Assembly: GCF_028714775.1 (NCBI RefSeq)
Contig: NZ_JAQTLS010000023.1
Coordinates: forward strand, 1 to 60,853
From: Thiothrix sp.
Lineage (GTDB): Bacteria; Pseudomonadota; Gammaproteobacteria; Thiotrichales; Thiotrichaceae
DNA: 60,853 nucleotides
Reading direction: 5' to 3'
Made by a program: the position numbers and the translations under genes. The notes beneath the pieces were generated by a model, which had not been told where the DNA came from, searched no databases, and saw nothing but the letters and a program-made list of their open reading frames with translations. Position 1 is the first letter of the stretch; each line of letters starts with the position of its first letter. Positions 54,459-60,853 of the stretch are shown here, one piece after another.

Positions 54459-55316
54459 ATGACATCCAAGGCTTCCCCCCTGTTGTTGGTTCTATGGCTC
54501 CTATTGTTCCCCTTGTTGCCATTTGCACAAGCAGCCAGTGACGGGCAACCCCCGTCAGCACTCCCCGTTGTACCCATTGAGCCGGGGATGGTGACAATCC
54601 CAGCAGGCACTTTCACGATGGGTTGCAAACCAGACCGTGATAATGGGGTTGGCAATTGTAGCGATGATGAAAAGCCCGCGCATGAAACCCGTATCAGTGC
54701 CTTCCAGTTAGCTACGGCTGATGTGACGTTTGCACAGTGGGATGCCTGTGAGGCAGCAAACGCTTGCCCCCATGTGGATGACGTTGGCTGGGGGAGGGGC
54801 AACCGGCCTGTGCTCAATGTCACTTGGGGGGACACCCACACCTATATCCAATGGCTTAACAGGATGACAGGTAAAACCTACCGCCTGCCAACGGAAGCAG
54901 AATGGGAATATGCCGCAAGGGCGGGGGCTGCCACAACCTATCCATGGGGCAACCAAGCTAGCCATGAGTTTGCCAACTACGGTAAGGGGGATTGCTGCGG
55001 AGGGGAGGCCAGTGGCAAAGACCAATGGGAGTACACCTCTGAGGTGGGTAGTTTTGCGCCAAACCAGTTTGGCCTGTATGACATGCTGGGCAATGTGTCC
55101 CAATGGGTGGAGGATTGTTATGTAAACAGCTATAAGGATGCCCCAAACGATGGCAGTGCCCGTACTTGCCCCAGCGATGCGGCTGCCCCGCATGTATTCC
55201 GGGGCGGGTCATGGGACAACGGGCCATGGTTCCTACGTGCCGCCAGCCGCAACTACAACACGCCTGAATACCTTAGCAGCTACGTTGGCTTCCGCCTCGC
55301 CAAGACAAACCCATAA
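54459..55316 (+). CDS. secreted formylglycine-generating-enzyme-fold (SUMF1) protein
   Basis: 285 residues. Signal peptide ending PFAQA. SUMF1 fold markers in order: GMVTIPAGTFTMGC, KPAHETRISAFQLATADVTFAQWDAC, RPVLNVTWGDTHTYIQWLNRMTGKTYRLPTEAEWEYAARAG, NQFGLYDMLGNVSQWVEDCY, HVFRGGSWDN, RAASR, VGFRLAK. Many bacterial members are not sulfatase activators; no sulfatase is nearby and the protein is exported. Function open. ATG 54459 chosen because it directly starts the signal peptide. Confidence 0.88.
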   Translation: MTSKASPLLLVLWLLLFPLLPFAQAASDGQPPSALPVVPIEPGMVTIPAGTFTMGCKPDRDNGVGNCSDDEKPAHETRISAFQLATADVTFAQWDACEAANACPHVDDVGWGRGNRPVLNVTWGDTHTYIQWLNRMTGKTYRLPTEAEWEYAARAGAATTYPWGNQASHEFANYGKGDCCGGEASGKDQWEYTSEVGSFAPNQFGLYDMLGNVSQWVEDCYVNSYKDAPNDGSARTCPSDAAAPHVFRGGSWDNGPWFLRAASRNYNTPEYLSSYVGFRLAKTNP

Positions 55317-55505
55317 AAGATGGGCACAATGCCGTGCCTTTTCACAGCCCCATTGGGGTGGCCTGTTGCTGGGGTAAATGACAAATATCAATGGATTGGT
55401 CAATAGCAATTGTCGCTTGGTAGGGTAGGGCGTATCCTGCCGCGCTTCCATTTACTCCTTCCAAAATAACAAAAACGATGTGGTTTACCACACCCTCAAC
55501 CTTCA

Positions 55506-55544
55506 GCAGCTTAGGCAGTTTCCCCTGCTAAGCTGCCGTTTTTG
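55506..55544. terminator. long hairpin terminator
   Basis: GCAGCTTAG-G-CAG pairs with CTGCTAAGCTGC (12 pairs, one bulge) and is followed by TTTTT. About 190 bases after the SUMF1-like gene. Confidence 0.75.
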
Positions 55545-55907
55545 GGGAGGCAGTTATGCCCAGTCCCTGATGTCCCCCGGCACTTACACACTTCCGCCCA
55601 TGGCACTGTGCCAATTGAACAAAGTTTCATCTATTCCGCAAATGGGCATAACAAAATCCCTTATCCGGCCTACATTCAATTGCGTGCCAATGTGATGACA
55701 ATAAAAATAGGCAGGAGACCCAAGCCCCGTAGTGGGTTTTGCGTATTGAGGGAAAGCAAGCAGTACGATCCTTGCCTTTCCCGGATTTGTTGCTGCCTTA
55801 TTAGGTTATGCCGGGGATGCCCGCCCCGGCAACCATTTTCACGCCCGATCAGGATACCTGAAGCCCATCAGCATTCACGACGGGTGTATAGCGCTATTTC
55901 GTGGCAA
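55545..55907. other. intergenic, no gene seen
   Basis: ORFs in this stretch show no family features or ribosome-binding sites. Confidence 0.35.
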
Positions 55908-56078
55908 TTAACCAGATAAAGCTACTGGGTGTGGGGCCGCAACAGGGGGGAGTTGTGATGCTATCACCCTCATCATCCAGCGCATGGCACCTGCATCCCC
56001 GCGTTTGTACAAACTTGCCAGCCGCTTTTCCATTTCCCGGTTGCTTACTGGAGTGGCTAGTTGTGCATTGTTTTTCAT
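55908..56078 (-). CDS. small hypothetical protein (56 aa)
   Basis: MKNNAQLATPVSNREMEKRLASLYKRGDAGAMRWMMRVIASQ; basic helix then Pro/Ala tail. AAGGAATAAATC before the ATG is a fair ribosome-binding site. Family unknown. Confidence 0.5.
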   Translation of the reverse strand: MKNNAQLATPVSNREMEKRLASLYKRGDAGAMRWMMRVIASQLPPVAAPHPVALSG

Positions 56079-56457
56079 GATTTATTCCTTATTTTGGCTT
56101 GTTTTATATATTTATTAGTAGGCTCAGCATGATTATAGCTTATAACCGATGGGGCAAGTACCTACCGGGAGCCATCCCCTCCTACAGGGCGCTGATGCTG
56201 ATTAAATTATATACAAATTATATTGCAGGCGTAAACCCTTAAGTGATGGAGGCTTGCACAAGCAGCATTAAAGCCCCATCAGGGCATCGGATGCCCAGCC
56301 GTCGCCATGATATTGCCCTAAACTATGCGCTGCCGTCGCCCTATACGTATTTCTTCGGTAGGGTTTGGCGTCAGGTTGATGACACTTTGAACCAATAAAA
56401 ATAATTTCCTGATAAATTTCTAAAAAAACATCATCAGAAATATAAGGAAGTATTTAC
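56079..56457. other. intergenic, divergent promoter space
   Basis: AT-rich, no ORF of note. AAGGAAG before 56458 is the ribosome-binding site of the next gene. Confidence 0.4.
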
Positions 56458-56706
56458 ATGACCAAACTTACCGTTGGACAAACGTTCCGTGAGAAACTGC
56501 GTTCACTTTACCAAACAACAAAAATCCAGCCTGCCGGTATCCCTACCAGTAGTGGGCATCTGCCAAATGTTGGGGGTGTCAAGACGCTAGCAGCTTTATC
56601 GGAAATACCGGGAAGGGAGTGCGGCAGCCTGAATGATTTCTTTGCCAGCCTTAACAATGGCATCGCCCAGCGTGCTGAAAAGGCGGCGGTGGTAAAGGAT
56701 ACGTAA
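56458..56706 (+). CDS. hypothetical protein (82 aa)
   Basis: MTKLTVGQTFREKLRSLYQTTKIQ; basic N-terminus, helical C-terminus. Good ribosome-binding site AAGGAAG. No family recognised. Confidence 0.5.
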   Translation: MTKLTVGQTFREKLRSLYQTTKIQPAGIPTSSGHLPNVGGVKTLAALSEIPGRECGSLNDFFASLNNGIAQRAEKAAVVKDT

Positions 56707-56802
56707 ACTTAGATAAAATATTGCTTAGTTCTTCATCACATTGGGCTGGCGCTGACTATACTCGTGTCAGTTTGTCGTTTTTTTGGCCTGTGGATGTGGA
56801 TT

Positions 56803-56925
56803 ATGGATGCTTTCGTGAATATCTTTATTTTCGCTATGCTCATTTTGGCAGTTGGCTATTCAGCTTACGCAGGACGTGGGCGCAAGACGTTGCCGCCAGA
56901 AATTGAAAAGGCGATTGACCATTGA
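56803..56925 (+). CDS. 40-residue membrane miniprotein
   Basis: MDAFVNIFIFAMLILAVGYSAYAGRGRKTLPPEIEKAIDH: one membrane helix, then a basic then acidic cytosolic tail. A start three codons earlier (56794) is possible. Too short for standard calling. Confidence 0.5.
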   Translation: MDAFVNIFIFAMLILAVGYSAYAGRGRKTLPPEIEKAIDH

Positions 56926-56985
56926 CGAAACCCAATGGTTGCCAAGTCACCGCAGTATGGTTCCCCCTAAGCGTTGAGGCAGGGT

Positions 56986-57183
56986 TTATCCCTGCCTGTA
57001 AAAGTGTTCCCCGCATTGGCGGCAATGGAATCTGCCCCGGCGATCCCCTAACAAGCGCTGCCACCAAGCAGGGCTGGAACGCCTGACAAAACCATTGCAG
57101 GTTGGGCAGGCTGCCACATTAGCCACAAAATAAGGGCTGAGTGGGGAAGTATGCATCAGGGGTTGTGCTGCTATTTTGTTCAT
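56986..57183 (-). CDS. zinc-ribbon miniprotein, copy 1
   Basis: 65 residues. Two Cys pairs, CPTC and CRQC, separated by RRSSPAWWQRLLGDRRGRFH, then GEHFYRQ. AGGAGAAC before ATG 57183. It is paralogous to the 49-aa protein at 60148: both have CPxC, WWQRL and CxxCG in the same order. Possible nucleic-acid or protein-binding adaptor. Confidence 0.65.
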   Translation of the reverse strand: MNKIAAQPLMHTSPLSPYFVANVAACPTCNGFVRRSSPAWWQRLLGDRRGRFHCRQCGEHFYRQG

Positions 57184-57364
57184 TCTAATGTTCTCCTGAT
57201 AGTCCAAAAATCAACCATAGATTATAGCTCATTAAGCTGGCATTAAGTTTCTGGCCAGATGAATAAAAGGGCCATTCCCTGGGGATGGGTAGGATAGTGC
57301 TGGCGCGATATTACGCAGTGGTGATTTTTTGGTTAGACTATGGGGAAACAAGAGGGACAATGCT

Positions 57365-57601
57365 ATGGACGTGCTCGGGACTAAAAAAATAGCAGAACTG
57401 CAACAACAAATAAAACACTTAGAACAGAAAATCAATGACTTGAAGGACGCACTGGGAAAGGCAAAAAAGGAAGCAGTCATTGCCGCAGCGGTATGCCACC
57501 ACCGTTGCGGTAGGACTGATGCGGTTCGCGCTGATGGTGCTAACCTGAAAAAAGTGGGTGTGGCGGCGGTACGTACAGCGCAGCCCCCGCTACCCTCCTG
57601 A
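57365..57601 (+). CDS. short coiled-coil protein (78 aa)
   Basis: MDVLGTKKIAELQQQIKHLEQKINDLKDALGKAKKEA shows clear heptads; the rest is basic. Resembles the coiled-coil part of KfrA-like plasmid proteins only in general style. Confidence 0.5.
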   Translation: MDVLGTKKIAELQQQIKHLEQKINDLKDALGKAKKEAVIAAAVCHHRCGRTDAVRADGANLKKVGVAAVRTAQPPLPS

Positions 57602-57631
57602 AACTTGCGGCTTCGTTTGCACCCTTTGCTG

Positions 57632-58192
57632 TCAGGATAATACCGGGCGGCATACCCCCGGAATGCGCCCAAAACCGACCAAATGCTTTTCCCAATAACC
57701 GCTCAAGCTGCTGGTCGTTATGGCCTTGCCTGTCCGGGGGGCATGGACGAACTTGCCCTGCCCAATATACAGGCCAACATGGCTGACCTGCTGCCCATGG
57801 GTGCGGAAGAACACCACATCCCCTTTCTTTGCCTGTGCTGCGGGTATCTTAACCGCTGCCCCATACTGGTCTGCTGCCGTGCGGGGTATTTGGACGCCAG
57901 CACCTTGCCTGAAAGCGTATTGGGTCAGCCCGCTACAGTCAAAACCCGCAGTGGGGTTAGTGCCGCCCCACTTGTACATCTTGCCTTTCTGCTTTTGTGC
58001 GTTCCAGACAATCCTGTCGATAAGGGTGGGGTACGGTTTGGCAGACGTTGAGCGGATATGGGCAGCTTTGTGGGGGCTGGCGGTTTTGCCGGGTGGTTGG
58101 CTAACACCCGTGCTGCACCCGGCAATTGTAACCAACAGGGCAAACACCAGCTTTCCCCCTTGTGTTGTTGGGGGGGTAGTCTTGTACATCAT
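57632..58192 (-). CDS. NlpC/P60 peptidoglycan endopeptidase lipoprotein
   Basis: 186 residues. Lipobox VTIAGC. NlpC/P60 catalytic motifs: Cys86 in FDCSGLTQYAF, His138 in SHVGLYIGQGKFVHAP and His150 as likely third residue; all present. Cleaves cell-wall peptides at the outer-membrane face. AAGGAG precedes the start. Confidence 0.92.
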   Translation of the reverse strand: MMYKTTPPTTQGGKLVFALLVTIAGCSTGVSQPPGKTASPHKAAHIRSTSAKPYPTLIDRIVWNAQKQKGKMYKWGGTNPTAGFDCSGLTQYAFRQGAGVQIPRTAADQYGAAVKIPAAQAKKGDVVFFRTHGQQVSHVGLYIGQGKFVHAPRTGKAITTSSLSGYWEKHLVGFGRIPGVCRPVLS

Positions 58193-58382
58193 GCATACTC
58201 CTTGACCTTCGATCCTTTACCTGAATCTAGCCAAGATGCCGCACAATACAAACGCTATCGTCCTCTTAATTGACCACGGAACTGATGGCTAACAATACTG
58301 TTCACGGGGGCTTGCTTTCAAAACGGCATTGATGCAGCGCATGGATTGATAATCCGGTAAGGGTAAATACGGGTTAACGCAA

Positions 58383-58412
58383 TTGACATTTGACCCTATG
58401 CCCTGACATATT
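58383..58412 (+). promoter_or_regulatory. candidate promoter of the H-NS-like gene
   Basis: TTGACA at 58383 and CATATT at 58407 spaced by 18, ending about 30 bases before the ORF. Confidence 0.45.
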
Positions 58413-58442
58413 GCTGCACTGTTTAGAAAAGAGGCAGAATGA

Positions 58443-58760
58443 ATGAGCAATATTGATATTTCATCCCTAAGCGTTGCTGAACTTGCCGCCTTAAAGGGAA
58501 GCATTGACAGCATTATTGAAGGCCGCCGTGAATCAGAATTGTTGGATTTGCGCGAAACCTTTGAGGCGATGGCAGAAAAGGCTGGTTTTACCCTTGAGGA
58601 AGTCATGCAGGCAACCTCCAGCAAGAAACGCCCGGCAGTCCCCACGAAATACCGGAACCCGGACAATCAAATGGACACGTGGAGTGGGCGCGGCAGGAAA
58701 CCACTCTGGGTTGTGGCATTGTTGGAATCAGGCGGTAGCTTGGAAGCTTGCCTTATCTAA
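58443..58760 (+). CDS. H-NS-family nucleoid protein
   Basis: 105 residues. N-terminal helical oligomerisation part (SSLSVAELAALKGSIDSIIEGRRESELLDLRETFEAMAEKAG), linker, and the DNA-binding motif YRNPDNQMDTWSGRGRKPLWV, with the conserved TWSGRGRxP loop that enters AT-rich minor grooves. Plasmid H-NS copies silence AT-rich accessory genes in the new host. Confidence 0.93.
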   Translation: MSNIDISSLSVAELAALKGSIDSIIEGRRESELLDLRETFEAMAEKAGFTLEEVMQATSSKKRPAVPTKYRNPDNQMDTWSGRGRKPLWVVALLESGGSLEACLI

Positions 58761-58863
58761 AGCAGGAACCCAAGCGGGCAACGCCAATGGGTTTGTTCCC
58801 ATATTCTTGTGCTACAGTTATCTTGCAGGCAACAAAGCTACCGCAAAGACGCCTCCTACCTGC

Positions 58864-58901
58864 GAAGCCGCTAACTTGTTGCAAGCCGGGTTAGCGGTTT
58901 C
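58864..58901 (+). terminator. hairpin terminator after the H-NS-like gene
   Basis: CCGCTAAC and GTTAGCGG pair, flanked by GAA/TTTC, followed by TTTCGTTTT. Confidence 0.7.
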
Positions 58902-58915
58902 TTTCGTTTTGGTCT

Positions 58916-59546
58916 TCACCTCTTGATCCAGTAAGCACAAAACTGCCGCAAGCCACCGCATTTAGGGTGGGAAAAAGTGAGGGAGGCAGCATGATTTTTG
59001 CGACAACTACCTTGAAAAACACCGCACTTGACCAACGCCTTGTTGACGTGCCGACACATGCTGTACAAAGCCGACCGGGTATCCACCCGTTTATTTTCGG
59101 ATTGAGCCATGTGGCTATTTCCTCAATGCTCAGGTCTGTTCTCAGCCGGACACGCTACTTGCTGACCTTCAACCGCATTACCTTGATGCCGCCCTTGCTG
59201 ACCACTGGTGTGAAGTTGAAAAACAGGCTGTCCCGCCTGTTGCTCTTACACACGCACCGCCGGAAGGTGTAGCCAAGAAAGTCGAAGGCGGTATGTTCAT
59301 ACTGCCATTTACGGCTTCCATCTAGGAGTCAGGCAGGAAGCACGCTTCCGCCTGCGGTTCAAATTCGAGCTTGACTACCGTTTGGGCGATACAGTCGTTC
59401 ACTGTCGGCATCCCTAATAACCGCCCCCCACCTGATTTCTTCGGTATCGCCACCGCTTTGACGGGCGGGGGGAAGTAGCTGCCCGATGACAAAATGCTGG
59501 GCGCTGATGGCTTTCCCCCTACCTGCCGGGATTTTACCAAGCACAA
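58916..59546 (-). pseudogene. decayed group II intron reverse transcriptase/maturase
   Basis: Segments in several minus-strand frames match the RT: SSGSYFPPPVKAVAIPKKSGGGRLLGMPTVNDCIAQTVVKLEFEPQAEACFLPDS; then AFDFLGYTFRRC, VMRLKVSK, LRTDLSIEEIATWLNPKINGWI, and SALYSMCRHVNKALVK. The YADD catalytic core is missing and stops and frame changes break it. An inactive relic. Confidence 0.85.
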
Positions 59547-59760
59547 CCATTGTTGCCCTAGGAAATGATCGTCCCATAGCAGTCAGCCGTGAAAGTGCGG
59601 CGGCATGTATGCTGACCAGCTTGCCCCCAGTTTGTTTGCCATGTAAGGACATGCTTACCGTACCGCGTGTAAGTACATGAGCCTAAGTTTTCGTGCATTC
59701 GCAGCATGAAGATTCAACGAGTTACGCTCATGGAATGTGTGAAAACTTCAGCTCGGCTAC

Positions 59761-59895
59761 TTACATACTGTAATGCGGTACTCCCCAGCGTGACACTAGT
59801 TCTGTTTCCTGATGCCCCAACCAAGCATCCATCGCCATTTTGGTAGTCGCACAGCCTGATAAAATGATGACAAGCCCAACCATGACCTGTTTCAT
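59761..59895 (-). CDS. short lipoprotein, probably truncated
   Basis: 44 residues: MKQVMVGLVIILSGCATTKMAMDAWLGHQETELVSRWGVPHYSM. Lipobox ILSGC; the WLGHxExELVSRWGVPH part matches the N-terminus of longer small lipoproteins I recall from many proteobacteria, so the C-terminal part seems lost. Ribosome-binding segment GGGGGAA. The intron RT relic lies downstream and might be the cause. Confidence 0.6.
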   Translation of the reverse strand: MKQVMVGLVIILSGCATTKMAMDAWLGHQETELVSRWGVPHYSM

Positions 59896-60147
59896 GTAAA
59901 TTCCCCCTATATCCCTTCACCCTAAATTGCATGTTACAACGTGGTCAAAAACCAATCTATCCGGGTATAGTCGATATTGCCACTGACTGGTAAACCTGCC
60001 ATTAAGTGTTGAAGATGCGTACACATACTTGGGTTCTTGCGGTGATTTATCGGGATTTGGCAGATACCCAATAGGGGAATACCAACCAAAGCGGGGGGCA
60101 GCCATACTTCCGGCTATATTAGACAGCCAAGTAACTACCCCCGAACC

Positions 60148-60297
60148 ATGACAACCCGAACCCATATCGCCCCTTGCCCACGTTGTGGGGCTTCCTCACG
60201 CCGCCAACCACCGCGCTGGTGGCAGCGCCTGTTCCACCGTGGGCGGTTGTGTTTTTATTGCCATACTTGTGGTCAGCAGTTCTGGTGTTATGCTTGA
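60148..60297 (+). CDS. zinc-ribbon miniprotein, copy 2
   Basis: 49 residues: CPRC, RRQPPRWWQRLFHRGRL, CHTCG, QQFW. Same layout as the protein at 56986 (CPxC - WWQRL - CxxCG). Too short for usual callers. Confidence 0.6.
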   Translation: MTTRTHIAPCPRCGASSRRQPPRWWQRLFHRGRLCFYCHTCGQQFWCYA

Positions 60298-60374
60298 TTT
60301 GCGCTATTATTAGTCATTTCATCCAGCCACACCGTTATGCCATAGACACCCAAATAAAATAGGAAGGGAACGCC

Positions 60375-60587
60375 ATGATGCGGAAAACTCCCCACAATAG
60401 GGATCACAGGCACATCCACAGGGCTATGTACCTGATGCTAGAGGGAGACCTCCTCAACCATCTGAGGGAGGCGCAGATAGCCTCAGACGCTGGCGACTGC
60501 AAGCGAGTGTGGCAACACCACGAGCAGGCACAAACGTTGTTGGATGCATTGAGGAAGGCACATACGGAAATCAGCGAAGCACTCTAA
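60375..60587 (+). CDS. small hypothetical protein (70 aa)
   Basis: His/Arg-rich start then a helical hairpin (MLEGDLLNHLREAQIASDAGDCKRVWQHHEQAQTLLDALRKAHTEI). AGGAAGGGAACGCC before the ATG. No family recognised. Confidence 0.55.
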   Translation: MMRKTPHNRDHRHIHRAMYLMLEGDLLNHLREAQIASDAGDCKRVWQHHEQAQTLLDALRKAHTEISEAL

Positions 60588-60630
60588 CGGCAGGACAGCA
60601 CAGGGATGCCTGATATTTATTGCCTTCACC

Positions 60631-60853
60631 TCACTCCAACTCCACCACCAATATCCCACGTTGGTGGCGTACCACCACCGCCTGTTTGGGCTGCTGTGAA
60701 GCATCAGCCGCGATTGTTGCCACAGGCTCAGGTTCCGGTTGCTTCCCCAAACCTTGCGCCACTTGCCTGTCCAACACCTTCCAGACCTTCCGCGCATATT
60801 TCAGGCGTGCGGCGGCTTTGTCTTTTTTTGTACCCGCACCATACGCCCCAACC
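60631..60853 (-). CDS. partial CDS running off the right edge
   Basis: Minus-strand open frame ends at TGA (60631-60633). Visible C-terminus: GAGTKKDKAAARLKYARKVWKVLDRQVAQGL, a basic helix, then a Pro/Glu linker and VVVRHQRGILVVELE. Start lies outside the window. Family not recognised. Confidence 0.5.
   Translation of the reverse strand, partial: VGAYGAGTKKDKAAARLKYARKVWKVLDRQVAQGLGKQPEPEPVATIAADASQQPKQAVVVRHQRGILVVELE

Overview
The window reads as part of a large conjugative plasmid or integrative conjugative element (ICE) from a gammaproteobacterium. GC content is moderate to high, and the mix of a complete F-type (MPF-F) transfer operon, a two-partner secretion system and ICE-type DUF genes would fit a Thiothrix-like host; that host assignment is an inference from gene content, not proven. 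No rRNA or tRNA gene and no CRISPR array was seen.

Region 1 (1-11461, all + strand) is a block of accessory genes: a DUF3275 gene, a DUF6573-like gene, an NPPY-type adenine methyltransferase (DUF6094-like), a SNF2-family helicase, and about a dozen small unknown genes. Its main feature is RNA architecture. Ten translation units each begin with a leader in which a GTTTCTCC-type segment is complementary to the Shine-Dalgarno segment GGAGAAAC directly before the start codon. Base pairs in these stems change together between copies. Three of the intervals also carry a conserved module of about 170 bp made of several hairpins, again with a compensatory change; a fourth copy lacks it exactly between 10-bp direct repeats. 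Genes inside each unit overlap by ATGA-type junctions, so one leader could set translation of a whole unit. A strong intrinsic terminator closes the block. This is the best candidate here for an undescribed system.

Region 2 (11.6-30.7 kb, +) is the type IV secretion/conjugation operon: lipoprotein, traA, traL, traE, traK, traB, dsbC-like, traV, traC, trbI, an S26 peptidase (TrhF/TraF type), traW, traU, trbC, traN, traF, traH, traG. TraG carries an extra C-terminal lambda-endolysin-like (GH104) domain. Relaxase and coupling protein are not in the window.

Region 3 (30.7-33.5 kb, - strand) is a compact operon of a small protein, a 251-aa unknown, a CI-type repressor, a serine-recombinase homologue that lacks its catalytic residues, and a MazE/MazF toxin-antitoxin pair with two palindromic candidate operators.

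Region 4 (33.5-50.3 kb) starts with debris (purE 3' fragment, MITE-like repeat, partial duplication of an LprI-type gene), then secreted proteins, a 2582-aa TpsA exoprotein with its TpsB transporter, a hybrid 7TM histidine kinase, a separate Hpt protein, a NarL-type regulator and an outer-membrane barrel. A shared 20-bp palindrome lies upstream of tpsB/the kinase and upstream of a secreted-protein gene, suggesting one regulon.

Region 5 (50.6-60.9 kb) is a mixed zone: IS110, IS21 and IS5-family remnants, a decayed group II intron reverse transcriptase, an LsrG-like monooxygenase-fold protein, a sulfatase-modifying-factor-like protein, an NlpC/P60 lipoprotein, an H-NS-like protein, two paralogous zinc-ribbon miniproteins and two tiny membrane peptides.
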